Origin: Astragalus membranaceus
Taxonomy: Eukaryota; Streptophyta; Magnoliopsida; Fabales; Fabaceae
Assembly (NCBI GenBank): GCA_039519185.1
Contig: JAZGSX010000010.1
Location: forward strand, 2,294,001 to 2,358,000
Length of the DNA: 64,000 nt
Reading direction: 5' to 3'
Every line of letters starts with the position of its first letter. Position 1 is the stretch's first letter. The position numbers and the translations under genes are program-made. Shown piece after piece: positions 42,701 through 55,023 of this stretch. The notes below the pieces were generated by a model. That model saw only the letters and a program-made list of their open reading frames with translations. It had not been told where the DNA came from and did no database searches.

Positions 42701-43079
42701 CGTATTAATATTTTTGAAGGACCAGAAGATTCATCAATATAATAAGATTTTCTATGTCATATGTTTTAATGTATATAAACTATCAGAAAGTCATATAGTA
42801 GTGTGCGTTTTTATTATGAACTTGCAACCAGAAGTTTGCATGTATAATTGAAGGCTCGAGAAGAGCTAAAGTATTGTTACAAGCTTGAGGAACAAAAAGT
42901 TTTCACATATTGATTCCACATTTTTTTTCTCTCAAGTCTCATGGAAAGTAATAAAGTTTCAACGATATCAAACTAAGAGGAGATCATGTGGAAAAATAAA
43001 TTTTCTTTGAGTTTGTACTAAATGTATATTAGTACACACATGCTACCTTAAACCAGAAGTTTATGAATTATAATAAGTT
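39761..43079. other. Unassigned AT-rich sequence, possibly CACTA interior
   Basis: Only short frames, none with a recognisable domain. It may be untranslated or intronic CACTA sequence or host intergenic DNA. I saw no transposase motif. Confidence 0.45.
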
Positions 43080-45010
43080 TATCGTTGGCTAGACCGGTTG
43101 GGCCATCCTGGGTCTATTATGATGCGAAAAAATAGTTAAGAATTTTAGTGAACATGTATTGAAGAGCCTGTAGATTCTTAAAATCCATTAACTTTTTTAT
43201 ATTACTAGTTCCCAAAGCAAGTTGAGAATTTGAAAGAATAACTCCCTCACATTTCTAAAATGTGTATAAGGTGATTTTTGTAAACTACTACATCAATCAC
43301 GTGATATTTTATGATTTTAATTGATGCATCAATTAGATGACCACATATATACTACATATATTTGAGTAAGAGGTCATTATGTGAATTATTTTGGAATCAT
43401 TTGGTAAGTATTGTATGTACACTAGAATTGATATTGGACATCACATAGCATATGTTCATTCATAAAATGGTCTTGAAGAACCATTCAATAGACATCTAAA
43501 GTTATATGACCAATACTTATGAGATGGAACCTCCAATTTCAACTTTGAAACATGCAATCTTGCAGGCTGACATATTGATACGCATCAAGCCAATAAGTTA
43601 ACATATATCTGTAAGTTCTCCCCTTTACAACTTATTTTTGGTCAATGACCTAATATTCTCAATCTAAGATATTTCTGATGTGTTGTGCATACTATAATGA
43701 ATCCATCACAACGTAATAAGATGGATCCTTAAAGAATGTTGGGAATATATGAGTATATAAATCTCCATCCATCATAAAGTATGCTGAGCCAATAACTAGA
43801 GATGTATTTACAACTTAATCAGCTAATTATCATTTTGATGAATTAGTTTTCCCAACATTAGGGGGAGAGATAAGCAATTGGAAATCAGTATTACTTGAAA
43901 TAAACTGTTATTATCTTATCTCGATCCTCTTATAAACCAATGTGAACCAGAAGTTCAAAGAATAATTCATTTGCAAAATTTTGTAAATTATTCACCAGCT
44001 GCAATACGCAAATAAAAATTGATGTCCCTGTTGAACACTTAGACATTGCACATGAATCTTAACCACGCATAAAGCGTGTGGTTAATCGGTTTCAAAGAAT
44101 AAAAATCCTAGAACAAGGAAATGAGCTTAAAAGCTAGTTGACCCAAAAGAGGATATGGAAACTCCTAACGAGTAATTTGACATAATTAATTTTCAAGTTC
44201 CAGAAGAACTGATCAGGTTCCTGAAATTTTGTGAAATGAGATCTCAATAAATTATGTCAATAATGAAATATGATGGAACCGAAACAAAGTCAATGTTGAC
44301 AACTTTTTGTGTGTATAATGTAGCGCTAAATATGATAAATGATGAAGAGGATCATGAACCAAAGTCTATTAAGAATTTAGACAAAGCAATAATTGGCCAA
44401 AATAGGAAAATGCAATTGAAGCGGAATTAAACTTGCTTTGCAAAGAAAAATGTTTTTCTGACCTATAGTCATTACAGCCGAAGATGTGAATCTTTAGACT
44501 CGATGTTCAAAAGTATTCGCACAGACTTAACATTTGATTTCGAAGATAAATTCACCTGTAGTGAATGCAAGAATTTTGAAAGGCTCAAATGCAACGATGG
44601 ATGTGTTACAACTTTTTGTATGGCTTATTTGATAGTCATGATTATATGAGGATTCCTGAAGGATCTAATTTTTTTTCGAGATTGGCTGTTTGGACTCTTG
44701 AGATGATTACTCCAATTGAAATAATCCCTCCATGGGATAATATTATCTGCACACATATGGTATAATCATCTCAATGCATATTTGAAATTGCTTAAAGAAA
44801 GAGTTTGATAAGAAGGACCTCAAATTATATTTGATGGATTTGGAGGTTGAACCTCTATGGTTGATCTCTAAATGGAAAATTCTAGAAGGAGTGAAGATAT
44901 AGAGAAATATCATAAATAAAGTTTTGTCTCGACCTGCAAATCGATCAATTAGCTAATTGAATCATGATAAATTATATCTCTATTGAGTACATGATGTGTG
45001 TCTCAAGAAG
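43080..45010 (+). pseudogene. Decayed Ty1/Copia pol (integrase to reverse transcriptase)
   Basis: All plus-strand frames carry broken Copia motifs in the right order: a RLGHPGSIMMR-like start near 43100; integrase remnants near 43440 (YVHS-NGLEEPF); SPLQLIFGQ-PNI near 43620; RMLGIYEY near 43735; FPTLGGE near 43850; then KIDVPVEH, RIKRVVNR and a YVNNE stretch near 44260; VYNVALNMINDEEDHEPKS near 44310-44370; and a late RT scrap (DSHDYMRIPEGSN) near 44630. Stops and shifts are frequent, so this is an old copy. The copia order places it opposite to the Gypsy order (integrase before reverse transcriptase). Confidence 0.75.
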
Positions 45011-45252
45011 ATATAAAATATCCCGGTCTGGAAGACTTTAAATTAGCGCGTGCATATTACTAGATGTCATATGGATTGATGTGATAATTTGATACATATT
45101 AGTGAGATAAAATTTATCACCAACCAAAATGCATTAGAACAAAGTGAGATATATTTATTTTATATTTTACAATTGAATTGAAGCAATTATTTTATGAATA
45201 TATGTCCATCAAATTAACCATGCATATACAAGATATTTTTCTGGTCCAGATT
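45011..45252. other. Sequence between Copia remnant and next LTR
   Basis: No clear signature; it may be the eroded 3' part of the Copia element. Confidence 0.4.
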
Positions 45253-45608
45253 GTAACACCCCGGTATTTCTATTTTTTAAAAATACCCAAGTGCACATTA
45301 ATAACACATCAGAGAGATATTATTTCCTGCTCAGACACTGAATACCACTATGAAGTTTTCGCTGAATAAAAACAAAACAGTCTTATTTACAAACAAGACC
45401 ATACGGTACTCAGACCATACACTGTCAGCTACTAAAGTATTCAGCATCATACAAGAAAGCGGAAGGAAGACATAACACTAAAGTCATGGTGTTGCGATAC
45501 ATAGACAGCAAAGGAAATAAAAATAACTTCAACATAAACGCTAAGTCATCAATAGTCGCCCGAGCCCAACCTACTCGTGCCTCTTGGATTTCCGTTGTCC
45601 CTGTGTCT

Positions 45609-46623
45609 CTGTAAAACAACAACATTTAAACAGTGAGATACAATCTCAGTGAGTTCTACCGAGACCCCTACTAACTCTCTCGTCTCAATTAATAATCCTT
45701 TTTAAATTAACACGACACCGACTGCAATCCAGTGCTAACCCCGGTGAACGTGAACAAACAAAGTGCGGCACCGACTGCAATACAGTGCTAACCCCGGTGT
45801 ACGTACAACAAACTCATGACATAACACCGACTGCAATCCAGTGCTATATACCCGGTGAACCCCCTCACTAATAGTACATTCTCCTATTGGCACAGAGCCT
45901 AGGGTGGCGGATCATGACTGCCCCGCCTAGTATGTCGAACAATGGATCGTCACCCAACTCGATATATATATATAAACATATATCTACACTCATATGAACT
46001 CGGGGTTCATTACCTCGGACAATCAGTTAATCGTTTAATTCACACTACAAATTAAATTCACATTAACTCTCACATACTAATTCGTCACTTCTCAACACAA
46101 TTTAAGACTCTAAAAACAGTTGATTTTACCTTAAAAATAGAATATTCAGTTAGGCCTCTGAATAAGCTTTAAAACGCATCTTAGAACACCTAAATCGGGT
46201 TCCCGGATCAAAAGTTATCGCGAAAACAAAAACAGTGTATAGTTGCTGAAAATCTGCAAACCGTCGCGACGCGAATTACAAACCGTCACGACGCGAAAAG
46301 AGTCAGAAACATTTGCGTTGCAAAATTATACCTGGTCGCGACGCGATGGGTGCTGGGAAAAGCAGATTTTGCGGTTTTTCGCGAAATCCGCTATTCCGCT
46401 CAATTCCGATTCTTGTTCCGATTGAAAACAGATTTAACAACCAACAAAACAGACCCAATCAATACCACACAATCAATCAATCCAATCAAAAACTCAATCT
46501 AAACAAATTTTATCCAAAAGCGCTATTTTTTGAAATAACGGTTTTTGACTCAAAATTTCTCGAAACCAATCGACGCACAAATTATACCAAAACGGAATAA
46601 ACCTAAACGTGAGTAAAACTCAC
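45609..46623 (-). other. Putative intron inside the LTR at 45253
   Basis: On the minus strand, TCG|GTGAGTT (in the hairpin GTGAGTTTTACTCAC) to TTGTTGTTTTACAG|AG, 1015 bp, with the CG-rich cluster inside. Confidence 0.4.
46262..46346. repeat. TCGCGACGCG motif cluster
   Basis: Three copies of (A/G)CCGTC(G/A)CGACGCGA or GGTCGCGACGCGATG within 85 bp. The flanking GCTTTAAAACGCAT and GATCAAAAGTTAT resemble the flanks of the GGCGCC clusters in the other LTR family. Confidence 0.8.
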
Positions 46624-47427
46624 CGATTGTGATGAAAATCACAAATAGCCGAGACTTTCCACGAAATCGCTTTTCCGACATAACCACACGAACGTTCCCC
46701 GTATAAACTTTACGCTCCGACGACAATCGAATCCGCTCCCAACCTTTGAACCTACAATCAATCACAAAACCTCCATGAAATTACTATTCATCGTCTTCAA
46801 GCTTCAATTCACTATTCACACATAACCCCAATTTGAACCCTAACCTCATGATTCTTCACAAACCCCAAATTGGACTTCAATATTTGCGCAATCCACCTTG
46901 AGCTCGCTCCCAAACACCATCCAAAGCTTTCCTTTGAGCTTGAACAACAAAAACCTCCATTTTCCTCTTAAATTCAAAAATGGCAAAGTGAGTGAGAGAG
47001 AGAGAGAGTTGTTTGCGATGAAATTGGTACCAAATCGAAGAGGAAGGAACGCTAATCACTTTTCGTGTTGGAAGGAAGTCGTTTTGATGAGCCTTTGAAC
47101 TTCCTTTTTCCTCTGCTTCTCTTTTCTATCTATTTCTCCTCTCTCTCTATACGCGTTTCCTTTCTTTCTTTCTTAATTCTTTTCTTTCTCACACACACAC
47201 ATATATATATTTATTAATATATAAGTAGTAACGTGGTCCAATTACCATATTGTCCTTAATCTCTTATTTCGTTCCGAATTGTCCTTAGTCCGTATTATTC
47301 GGTTAAAGATCCGATGACAACCAATAAATTATTTTAGCACTCAATAAATTTACCAGTCAAGTACTAAAAATAATTCAATTGGGTTAACATCAAAATAATT
47401 CTATTAATTATTTTGCGGATGTTACAT

Positions 47428-47444
47428 TCTCCCCAACTTGAAAG
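47428..47444 (-). promoter_or_regulatory. Polypurine tract of the minus-strand element
   Basis: The minus strand reads TCAAGTTGGGGAGAA before the LTR start TGTAACATCC, preceded by GAGGACAAAATTCTT as in Tekay elements. Confidence 0.7.
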
Positions 47445-48708
47445 AATTTTGTCCTCAAAATTTCGTCCAGTCTTTCATCTGACTAACCGAGAATCGACAT
47501 TCTCAGAAAGGTCTTAAGTTGCTGGAACACAATCTTTGATTAACGAAATGAGTGTAGAAAATCTTCCCAAGTTGGCACGTCAATTTCTAAGTATGATCCA
47601 CTACTACCTTAGAACGCTTCTAAGGTTATAGTCCGAACTCTCTTGTTATGAATCAACACGAGAAACTCTTCCTTCGCTTACATAGGCTTGGTATCGGGTT
47701 TTGAAAACACTTTCATAACTTTATTCCGATTATCCTCGTTTGCACCCCAACTTTGATTGATCTAAATCAAAGGGTTTAATATGAGGAACTTGATAGAAAT
47801 ACAGGTTGGAAATGAGATCCACAAACTGGTACTCCTCGGTAGAGGCAAAAACAAACACGATTTCCTCGAAGGGTGTAAACACTTTCTCAACAAATCTTCT
47901 AATATCCATAACAGTTCTCGTACACATTGACAAATGTGACGGAAAGTCATTTGTGAAACTTCTTGACTCGACCCCAAGATTTCGAGATAACACTTTTCAA
48001 AAAGATGAAATGAGGATTTTACTAAAAGCTTTGACCTTAAACGTAGAAATAAACCGTGGGGACAACAAATAAATTTGAACGTAATGAAAGTCACCTCTGT
48101 TGTTCTCAAAACAACTATCAAACAGAACTCAGAGCTCTTTTTCCTCTATTGTAACTTCATCACGAGGTTTTTACCAACGACGCACCCGATTCCTTTCCAA
48201 ACTAGTCCATAGCGTTGCGAACTTCCCCTCAACCAAAGTAATCCTCCTAGAATTTTATTCCTCAATCAGATGTTATTAACCTCTCGATTCGTTCCCCAAA
48301 ATTAACTTTAGCATGCGGGTTTTCACAAAAATGTTTTTTTTCAAAACTACCATACCGCACGCCGAGCTTCACTTCAGAAATTTCAGACTCTTGCAAGCAG
48401 ATCCATCAATTAATCCTTTGGTGGTTAATCGCAATGTGAAAAACAGTCAACAGTCACCTCACTTTCGTATTCGTTTTCACGTTTGACTTGGCAAACGGAA
48501 TCACATAATACTGTCTGATCGTTAACCTTCTCAAGCGAAAGGTTAACACCAAAACCTTGCCACTAAAGTGGAAACTTACGGATGTACCCCAACTTAGATC
48601 TAAAAGACTCTAACAATTCCATTTCTTGTATTATTAACTCTGCCATGTGAATGGGTCTCTTACTCCGCGCATCAGCTACAACATTGGCCTTTCCTGGATG
48701 ATACTTCA
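47445..48708 (-). pseudogene. Eroded internal region with an RNase H end
   Basis: At the right edge (48708 down to about 48550) the minus strand reads YHPGKANVVADARSKRPIHMAELI, the end of Gypsy RNase H with Arg for the usual Leu. The rest, up to the polypurine tract, should be integrase but is too eroded for me to recognise. The right boundary is the start of another LTR (48709). Confidence 0.6.
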
Positions 48709-49349
48709 TGTAATATCCCCAATTTTCGCTATTTAAGTTATCTGTCGTGAAATGATTTTTATTGATTTAAATGAGTTACTTGAAAATAATGTGTTGAAAA
48801 ATAATTTGTGTGGATTGTCAATTAATTTAATTGGGTGCCAAATTGAGTTAATTGCATCATATTTAGTTTATTAGGAGTGAGGGAGTCATTAGGAAAGAAA
48901 TGTTTAAGTGAGGGGCATAGTGGTATTTTTACGTAGCCTATATATATGTATACCTTTCAGCTGAAACACAAAAAAAAACACTTAATTCCTTGTAAATTTC
49001 TGAAAATCAGATTAGAGAGAGGAAGAGAGGAGCTCGAGAGGGAGAAGGAACAAAAGGGAGAGAGAGCTTCAGAAATCTCCAATGCATGTTCAGTTTTCTT
49101 TCACAATCATGACCAACTCATTCCCCTCTTCCCATTGATACAAATTTCTGAACCAAAACCCTCCTCCTTCATCATCTTCCATTTTCGATTTTGAGCTCCA
49201 AGTTTAGCTATTAATGGCGAATCCACCTTGCATGTCATTCTTTTAAGGTTGAGGGTAGATTTCAGAGGATATATTGTTCATTTATGCAATTTGGAGGAAG
49301 GTTCAGTAGCTAGGAACCTGGGATTCGAATTAGGAGCCGCCTTGGTGAC
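48709..49349 (+). repeat. 5' LTR of a plus-strand Tekay-type element, first part
   Basis: Begins TGTAATATCCCCAATTTTCGC, matching the reverse complement of the solo LTR end. A TATATATA box lies near 48939 and a purine-rich leader at 49015-49070. It breaks at GTGAC where the CRM element inserted and continues at 56081. Confidence 0.85.
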
Positions 49350-50429
49350 TGATGACCACCTTGTGGTGAAAATTGGTCATTTCTTTGATTTTCAATAGAA
49401 AGTCTGGTTGTTTCTTATGTTTTTGTATTTTTGGGTTTAGGATGGAAGAAAATGGAAAAGGAAACTTGAAATTTTCGTGGTCTTTGTAAAGTAGTGCTTA
49501 TGCTCACACTAGTTAACAATTGGTGTGAATTTGGTGAAAGAAATGGAATGAAAGGAAAGGGGCGCCACCTTGTCTAATCCAAGACTAGGATAAGCCTATG
49601 AATGTGAGGATCACCACCAGAAAAGGAGTTCTTGATATGATCAAAGTTTGGTCCAATCCAGAACCTAGAGAGTATGAATTCAAAATGTTGTTAAAATCTT
49701 TGTTAAAAACTTTAGCTACACTTACACTCTCTATTTGTAATAAGAGAGTGCTTGTTGTTACAAAGAAAGAAGACCAAAAGCTATTACAATACCCTAAGCC
49801 TATGCTAATTTCGAATTTTGCTAATAGGAATCCTAAGCTAGTGTAATAAAACTCAATTACAAGTAATTACAAGCAATTCAAGTCTAGGAGTTGTTACACA
49901 AACACATATTAATGGAAATTACACTCTTTGATGCACTAATAATGAGATGTTGTAGAATAAATTCCATTGTCTTGTAACTCCTCTCTCCTTAATGTGCCTT
50001 TGATGAGATGTTGGAGAATTAATCCTATTGTCTTGTAACTCCTTGGCTTTGATTGTCATGAATGCCTTTCTTTGATTCCAACAATTATTGACTCTATCTC
50101 CACACTTGGAGTATGTGACTCCTACACCACTTGAAGTGGATTAAACACACCAAAAATAAATTAACTAAGTGCATGGTTCCCAAATATATCAATTGGTCAC
50201 ATGCAATTTTATTCAATTAAAATAGAAACTCCTTTTAAGTCATGCAACTAGCGCCTTCTCCATAGCTTGTATGACAAGCATGGTTTTTGGTGCAATTACT
50301 TCCTTGCCCTCATTTGAATTTGCCTTGGTGATAAACTGGACTAGACTTTCTTGGACTCTCCTTGCCCTTGCTCTAGTTATTGGACCTCCTAAGCTTTGCA
50401 AGGCATCTTGATGCTCTATGTCCTCATCA
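49350..50429 (-). repeat. 3' LTR of the CRM-type element
   Basis: 1080 bp. It is 42 bp longer than the 5' LTR because of a segment near 49634-49680 that the other copy lacks. It encodes the last 63 or so residues of the polyprotein. Confidence 0.92.
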
Positions 50430-52399
50430 TTCCCTCCGTCTTGAGAAGAATTCGACCTCGAATTGAAATCTTCATCACCTGCATCAAAAGGAGATAAGTC
50501 AGCAACATTAAAAGTGGCACTAACACCATACTCACCGGGTAGGTCCACTTTATATGCATTATTATTTACTTTGGCAACCACTTGAAAAGGACCATCACCC
50601 CTAGGCATTAGTTTGGATTTCCTCTGTGTTGGAAACCTTTCTTTCCTCATATGAACCCAAACCCAATCCCCGGGTTCAAAGATAACTTGTTTGAGCCCTT
50701 TATTGGCATTTTTGGCATAGCCCTCATTTTTCTTTTCAATTTGCATTTTGATTTTCTCATGCAAATTCCTAACAAATTCAGCTTTGGCCTTGCCATCTTT
50801 ATGCTTCAAAAGAGATGTGTTAGGTAATGGTAAAAGATCAAGAGGAGTTAAAGGATTATAACCATACACAATCTCAAATGGTGAGTGATATGTGGTACTA
50901 TGGACAACCCTATTATAAGCAAATTCAACATGTGGCAGCCATGTTTCCCACATTTTCAAGTTCTTTGAAAGCACATCCCTTAAAAGAGTAGAGAGAGTTC
51001 GGTTTACTACCTCAGTTTGCCCATCAGTTTGAGGATGACAAGTTGTAGAGAATAGTAACTTAGTTCCCACCTTACCCCACAAAGTCCTCCAGAAGTGGCT
51101 TAAAAATTTAGTGTCTCGGTCGGACACTATGCTTTTTGGTAAGCCATGTAGGCGCACCACTTCTTTGAAAAACAAGTCAGCAACATGGCAAGCATCATCT
51201 GCCTTTTTGCATGGAATAAAATGCGCCATCTTTGAGAACCTGTCCACAACAACAAAAATAGAGTCTTTCCCATTCTTTGTTCTAGGTAAGCCTAAGACAA
51301 AGTCCATGGAAAGGTCAATCCAAGGGTATTCAGGAACAGGCAATGGAGTATATAAGCCATGGGGCATAACTTTGGATTTGGCCCTCTTGCAAACAATGCA
51401 TCTTTCACAATATTTTTGCACATCAACTTTCATGTGAGGCCAATAAAAATGCTCTTTCAAAATTTCCAAAGTTTTAGGAACACCAAAATGTCCCATTAAG
51501 CCCCCCTCATGCGCCTCTTTGACTAAGAGCTCTCTAATGGATCCTTTTGGCACACACAACCTTTTTTCTTTAAACAAATAATCATTGTGCCTAAAAAATC
51601 CATTATGGGCAGCATGCACACATCCAGCATATTTAACAGAAAAATCAAGATCATGCTGATACAATTCCTTAATGTGTTCAAGACCAAAAATTTTAGTTTC
51701 AAGGGTAGAGAGTAAGGCGTACCTTCTTGACAATGCATCAGCCACAACATTGGCTTTACCCTTCTTATGCTTAATCACATAAGGAAATTGCTCCAAAAAT
51801 TCGACCCATTTAGCATGCCTCTTGTTCAACTTACCTTGTCCTTTTAGATACTTCAAGGACTCATGATCACTATGAATGACAAATTCTTTGGGCAGCAAGT
51901 AATGTTGCCATGTTTGCAATGCCCTTACTAAGGCATACAGTTCCTTATCATAAGTTGAGTAATTTAGGGAAGCCCCTTTTAATTTCTCACTAAAATAAGC
52001 AATTGGATGACCTTCTTGCATCAAAACAGCCCCAATTCCCACATTGGAAGCATCACACTCAATTTCAAAAGATTTTAAAAAATTAGGCAATGCTAGAATT
52101 GGTGCTTGGGTGAGCTTTTCTTTAAGGATAGAAAAAGCTTGTTCTTGTTTCTCACCCCATTTAAAACCGATTTCTTTTTTAACAATTTCATTAAGAGGTG
52201 CAGCAATAGTACTAAAGTCCTTGACAAACCTCCTATAGAAACTTGCTAAACCATGAAAACTTCTTACCTCAGTCACACTTTTGGGCGTTGGCCACTCTTG
52301 GATTGCCTTCACCTTTGCTTCATCCACATGTACTCCTTGAGAGCTTATGACAAAACCTAGGAAAACAACTTGATCCGTGCAAAAAACACATTTTTCCAA
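50240..52399 (-). pseudogene. CRM pol, 3' part: RT end, RNase H, integrase, C-terminal tail
   Basis: 719 codons. After the RT tail (VFLGFVISSQ) comes RNase H (ECDASNVGIGAVL near 110, HSDHESLKYL near 175), then the integrase HHCC finger (about 292-338) and core motifs MDFVLGLP, SDRDTKF and TEVVNRTLS near 365, 427 and 465. The tail has GPITRARARRV near 670 in place of a classical chromodomain, as in CRM elements. The final codons lie in the LTR. It is separated from the upstream frame by a short frame disruption near 52400-52415 in RT (VLRK then stop). Confidence 0.88.
50430..50441 (-). promoter_or_regulatory. Polypurine tract inside the CRM coding region
   Basis: The minus strand reads GACGGAGGGAA just before the LTR start TGATGAGG. 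It is simultaneously coding (QDGGND). Confidence 0.6.
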
Positions 52400-52414
52400 G
52401 TTTGCAAATAAGAT

Positions 52415-53776
52415 TTATTTTCTTAGCACATTTAAAACAACCCTTAGATGAATGCAATGGTCCTCTAAATTTTTGGTATATATCAAGATATCATCAAAAT
52501 ATACAACAAATTTTCCCAAAAAGTCCCTCAAAACATGGTTCATTAATCTCATGAAAGTGCTAGGTGCATTAGTTAAGCCAAAAGGCATAACTAACCATTC
52601 ATATAAACCATATTTAGTTTTGAAAGCAGTTTTCCACTCATCCCCTTCTCTTATCCTAATTTGATGATATCCACTTTTCAAATCAATTTTGGAAAATAAA
52701 CATGCACCAAACAATTCATCAAGCAAGTCATCTAACCTAGGTATTGGGTGCCTATACTTGACGGTGATATTGTTAACAGCCCTACAATCAGTGCACATTC
52801 TCCAACTACCATCTTTTTTTGGAACTAAAATAACAGGGACAGCACATGGGCTTAAGCTTTCTCTTACCCAACCTTTACTTACCAACTCAGCCACTTGTTT
52901 TTGTATCTCTTGTGTTTGTTGTGGGTTGCTCCGGTAGGCTGGCCTATTAGGCAAAGCGGCCCCTGGAACGAGGTCAATGTGGTGCTCAATCCCTCTCAAA
53001 GGTGGTAACCCACTTGGTACCTCTTTAGGGAACAATTCCTCAAATTCTTGCAAAAGAGAATTTATGCAACTTGGCATTTCTTGAGTGTTAGATAAATTTT
53101 CTAGCGAAGCCACCTCTTTGCTAAAAAGCAAATATAGGGGCTGACTTGCAAGAATAGCACTTTTAACCTCCCCTTTTGTCGCCATCAAACTTTCTTTTTT
53201 TTCATCAATATTTTTTTTTGCACTCTTTTTTCTCTCTTTTTCTTTGGCGATCTTTTCTTCTTTTTCTTTTTCTTTATCTTTTTCTTTTTCTTTTTCTTTT
53301 TCATATTTTTTTCTCAATACTTTTTGATCATCTCTCACCTCACTTGGACTCAAAGGAGCCAATACAATATGTTTTCCACGATGAACAAAAGAGTACTTGT
53401 TGGTACGCCCTTCATGATTGGCATTTTTATCAAATTGCCAAGGCCTTCCCAACAAGAGATGGCTAGCCTCCATATGAACTACATCACAAACAGCCACATC
53501 CTCATACACACCAATTGAAAAAGAAATTTCTACTATCTTATCAACAATCATTTCAATATCATTGACAAGCCATTGAAGTCTATATGGTTTGGGATGTGGT
53601 TTAGTTTCTAGTTGATGCTTAGAAACCAACCTTGTGCTAGCAACATTGGTACAACTCCCAACATCAATAATAAGGGAACATACCTTGCCTTGTACGAGGC
53701 ACCTTGAGTGAAATATGTTCTCCCTTTGTGTTGTATCCTCCTCCTTTACAACGATCTCCAACAACCTTCTCATCAT
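52415..53776 (-). pseudogene. CRM protease and reverse transcriptase frame
   Basis: 453 codons. The protease motif near 35-40 reads IIDVGSCTNV, with Val where Gly/Ser/Thr normally follows the catalytic Asp, so activity is doubtful. A Lys/Glu-rich stretch (about 155-195), from a simple AAAGA-type repeat at 53225-53310, separates it from RT. RT has CTDCRAVNN near 325 and the catalytic YFDDILIY near 425, then stops at VLRK. The frame starts with ATG overlapping the gag stop (ATGA). Confidence 0.85.
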
Positions 53777-54765
53777 AAGTAACTCTCCAAATCCCCTTCA
53801 TACTCTTCATCCCTTTCATCCTCCTCTGTAACCTCCTCTAAAAGCATAACTCTTTTGGTAGGACACTGTGAAGCTATGTGTCCTAATCCTTGGCACTTGA
53901 AACACTTGACAACCCGATTAGTTGAAACAACTTGAGAAGGACTAGTTGTAGTGTTTTTACCTTTTGGGTCAGCCGTGGTTTCTTTGGATGATGAACTTCC
54001 TTCACTCTTAACACTGCTCTTCCAATTTTGAGAATTGGAAGTAGTTGAGCTTCTTCTTATTTGGCCCTTCCTCTTGAGTTGTTGTTCTATTTTTGTGGCT
54101 TGATGAACCAAATCGTCTATTTGAACATAGTGTTGTAGTTCCACTATGTCACTAATATCACGATTTAGACCATGCAAGGATCTGGCCATGGTTGCTTCTT
54201 CATCCTCCTCCACATTTGCTCTAATTTTCGCCACCTCCATCTCCTTATAGTACTCATCAACACTTTTGTTGCCTTGGGTGAGTCGCTGTAATTTGTTGTG
54301 CAACTCTCTGTTGTAGTATGATGGAATGAATCTCTTCCTCATGAGCCTCTTCATCTCCTCCCATGTGGCAATGGCTGGCTCATCGTGCCTTCTCCTCTCC
54401 TTCGTTAATTGGTCCCACCACACCAAAGCATAATCTGTAAATTCAATAGAAGCAACCTGCACTTTTTGAAGATCAGTGTAATTGCTACAGGAAAAAATTT
54501 GTTCAATTTTGGTCTCCCATTCCAAATACACATCAGCATCATTTTTCCCAACAAACTGTGGTACTTTAATTTTTTTACCACCCAACCTATATTCTCTAGG
54601 TTCATCACGTCTTCTCCTCCGACCCTCCTCATCACTATTATTTTGTCTATTTTCTAATTGATCAATTCTCTCCTGTATACCTTCCACTTCCTCTTTCAAA
54701 AGTTCTCTCATTTTTGCCGTGAGGGCATCAAAAAGTAAACGATTTTGAGCATCCATAACTCTCAT
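53773..54765 (-). CDS. CRM gag
   Basis: 330 codons. A charged N-terminal helix (about 10-60), then a retrotransposon gag core with KVPQFVGKNDADVYLEWE and ALVWWDQLTKERRR (about 70-130), RKRFIPSYYNRELHNKLQ, and one CCHC knuckle CFKCQGLGHIASQC near 287-300. It ends in an acidic tail and overlaps the next frame by four bases (ATGA). In most relatives gag and pol are continuous, so the stop may be a frameshift mutation. The capsid part looks intact. Confidence 0.88.
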   Translation of the reverse strand: MRVMDAQNRLLFDALTAKMRELLKEEVEGIQERIDQLENRQNNSDEEGRRRRRDEPREYRLGGKKIKVPQFVGKNDADVYLEWETKIEQIFSCSNYTDLQKVQVASIEFTDYALVWWDQLTKERRRHDEPAIATWEEMKRLMRKRFIPSYYNRELHNKLQRLTQGNKSVDEYYKEMEVAKIRANVEEDEEATMARSLHGLNRDISDIVELQHYVQIDDLVHQATKIEQQLKRKGQIRRSSTTSNSQNWKSSVKSEGSSSSKETTADPKGKNTTTSPSQVVSTNRVVKCFKCQGLGHIASQCPTKRVMLLEEVTEEDERDEEYEGDLESYL

Positions 54766-55023
54766 AGTTCTTTAAAGAAACCAGAAAAATGATCAAAACA
54801 AAGAAAACAATTTCAAATAATAATCCACACACACAAAAAACTTTGGAAGGAAAAACAAAGTCTTGGAAAGCAAAGTTTAACGGATTAGAAGAAGAAAGGA
54901 AAATTTAGGCTAGGGAAGACAAACAACCAGAATTTTTTTTTTTTTTGATATACTTTTTTTTTTGACTCAAAAGCAAAGAAAATAATACACAAAGCTTGAA
55001 ATTGTTGAACAAACTAGAACCTT

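Larger units (their letters stand above)
45253..47427 (-). repeat. 3' LTR of a minus-strand Tekay-like element (TCGCGACGCG family)
   Basis: 2175 bp, TGTAACACCCCGG to GCGGATGTTACA, oriented by the polypurine tract on its right. It contains repeated CCGACTGCAATCCAGTGCTA units (45718-45860), a TCGCGACGCG cluster (46262-46346), a donor hairpin at 46609-46623, and purine/TATA-rich promoter-like sequence on the right (46985-47215). The partner LTR is not in the window. Confidence 0.85.

Noticed and set aside
42780..42802. Possible right end of the CACTA element (TAGTAGTG)
   Set aside because: Only eight bases match the terminus, no subterminal repeats precede it and the next three bases do not match GTG.
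43080..45010. Endogenous pararetrovirus
   Set aside because: The motifs are those of Ty1/Copia integrase and reverse transcriptase; no movement protein or coat protein signature was seen anywhere in the window.
47730..48121. Minus-strand ORFs of 87 and 119 codons
   Set aside because: Position suggests eroded integrase, but I could not match a single motif, so I did not call a domain.
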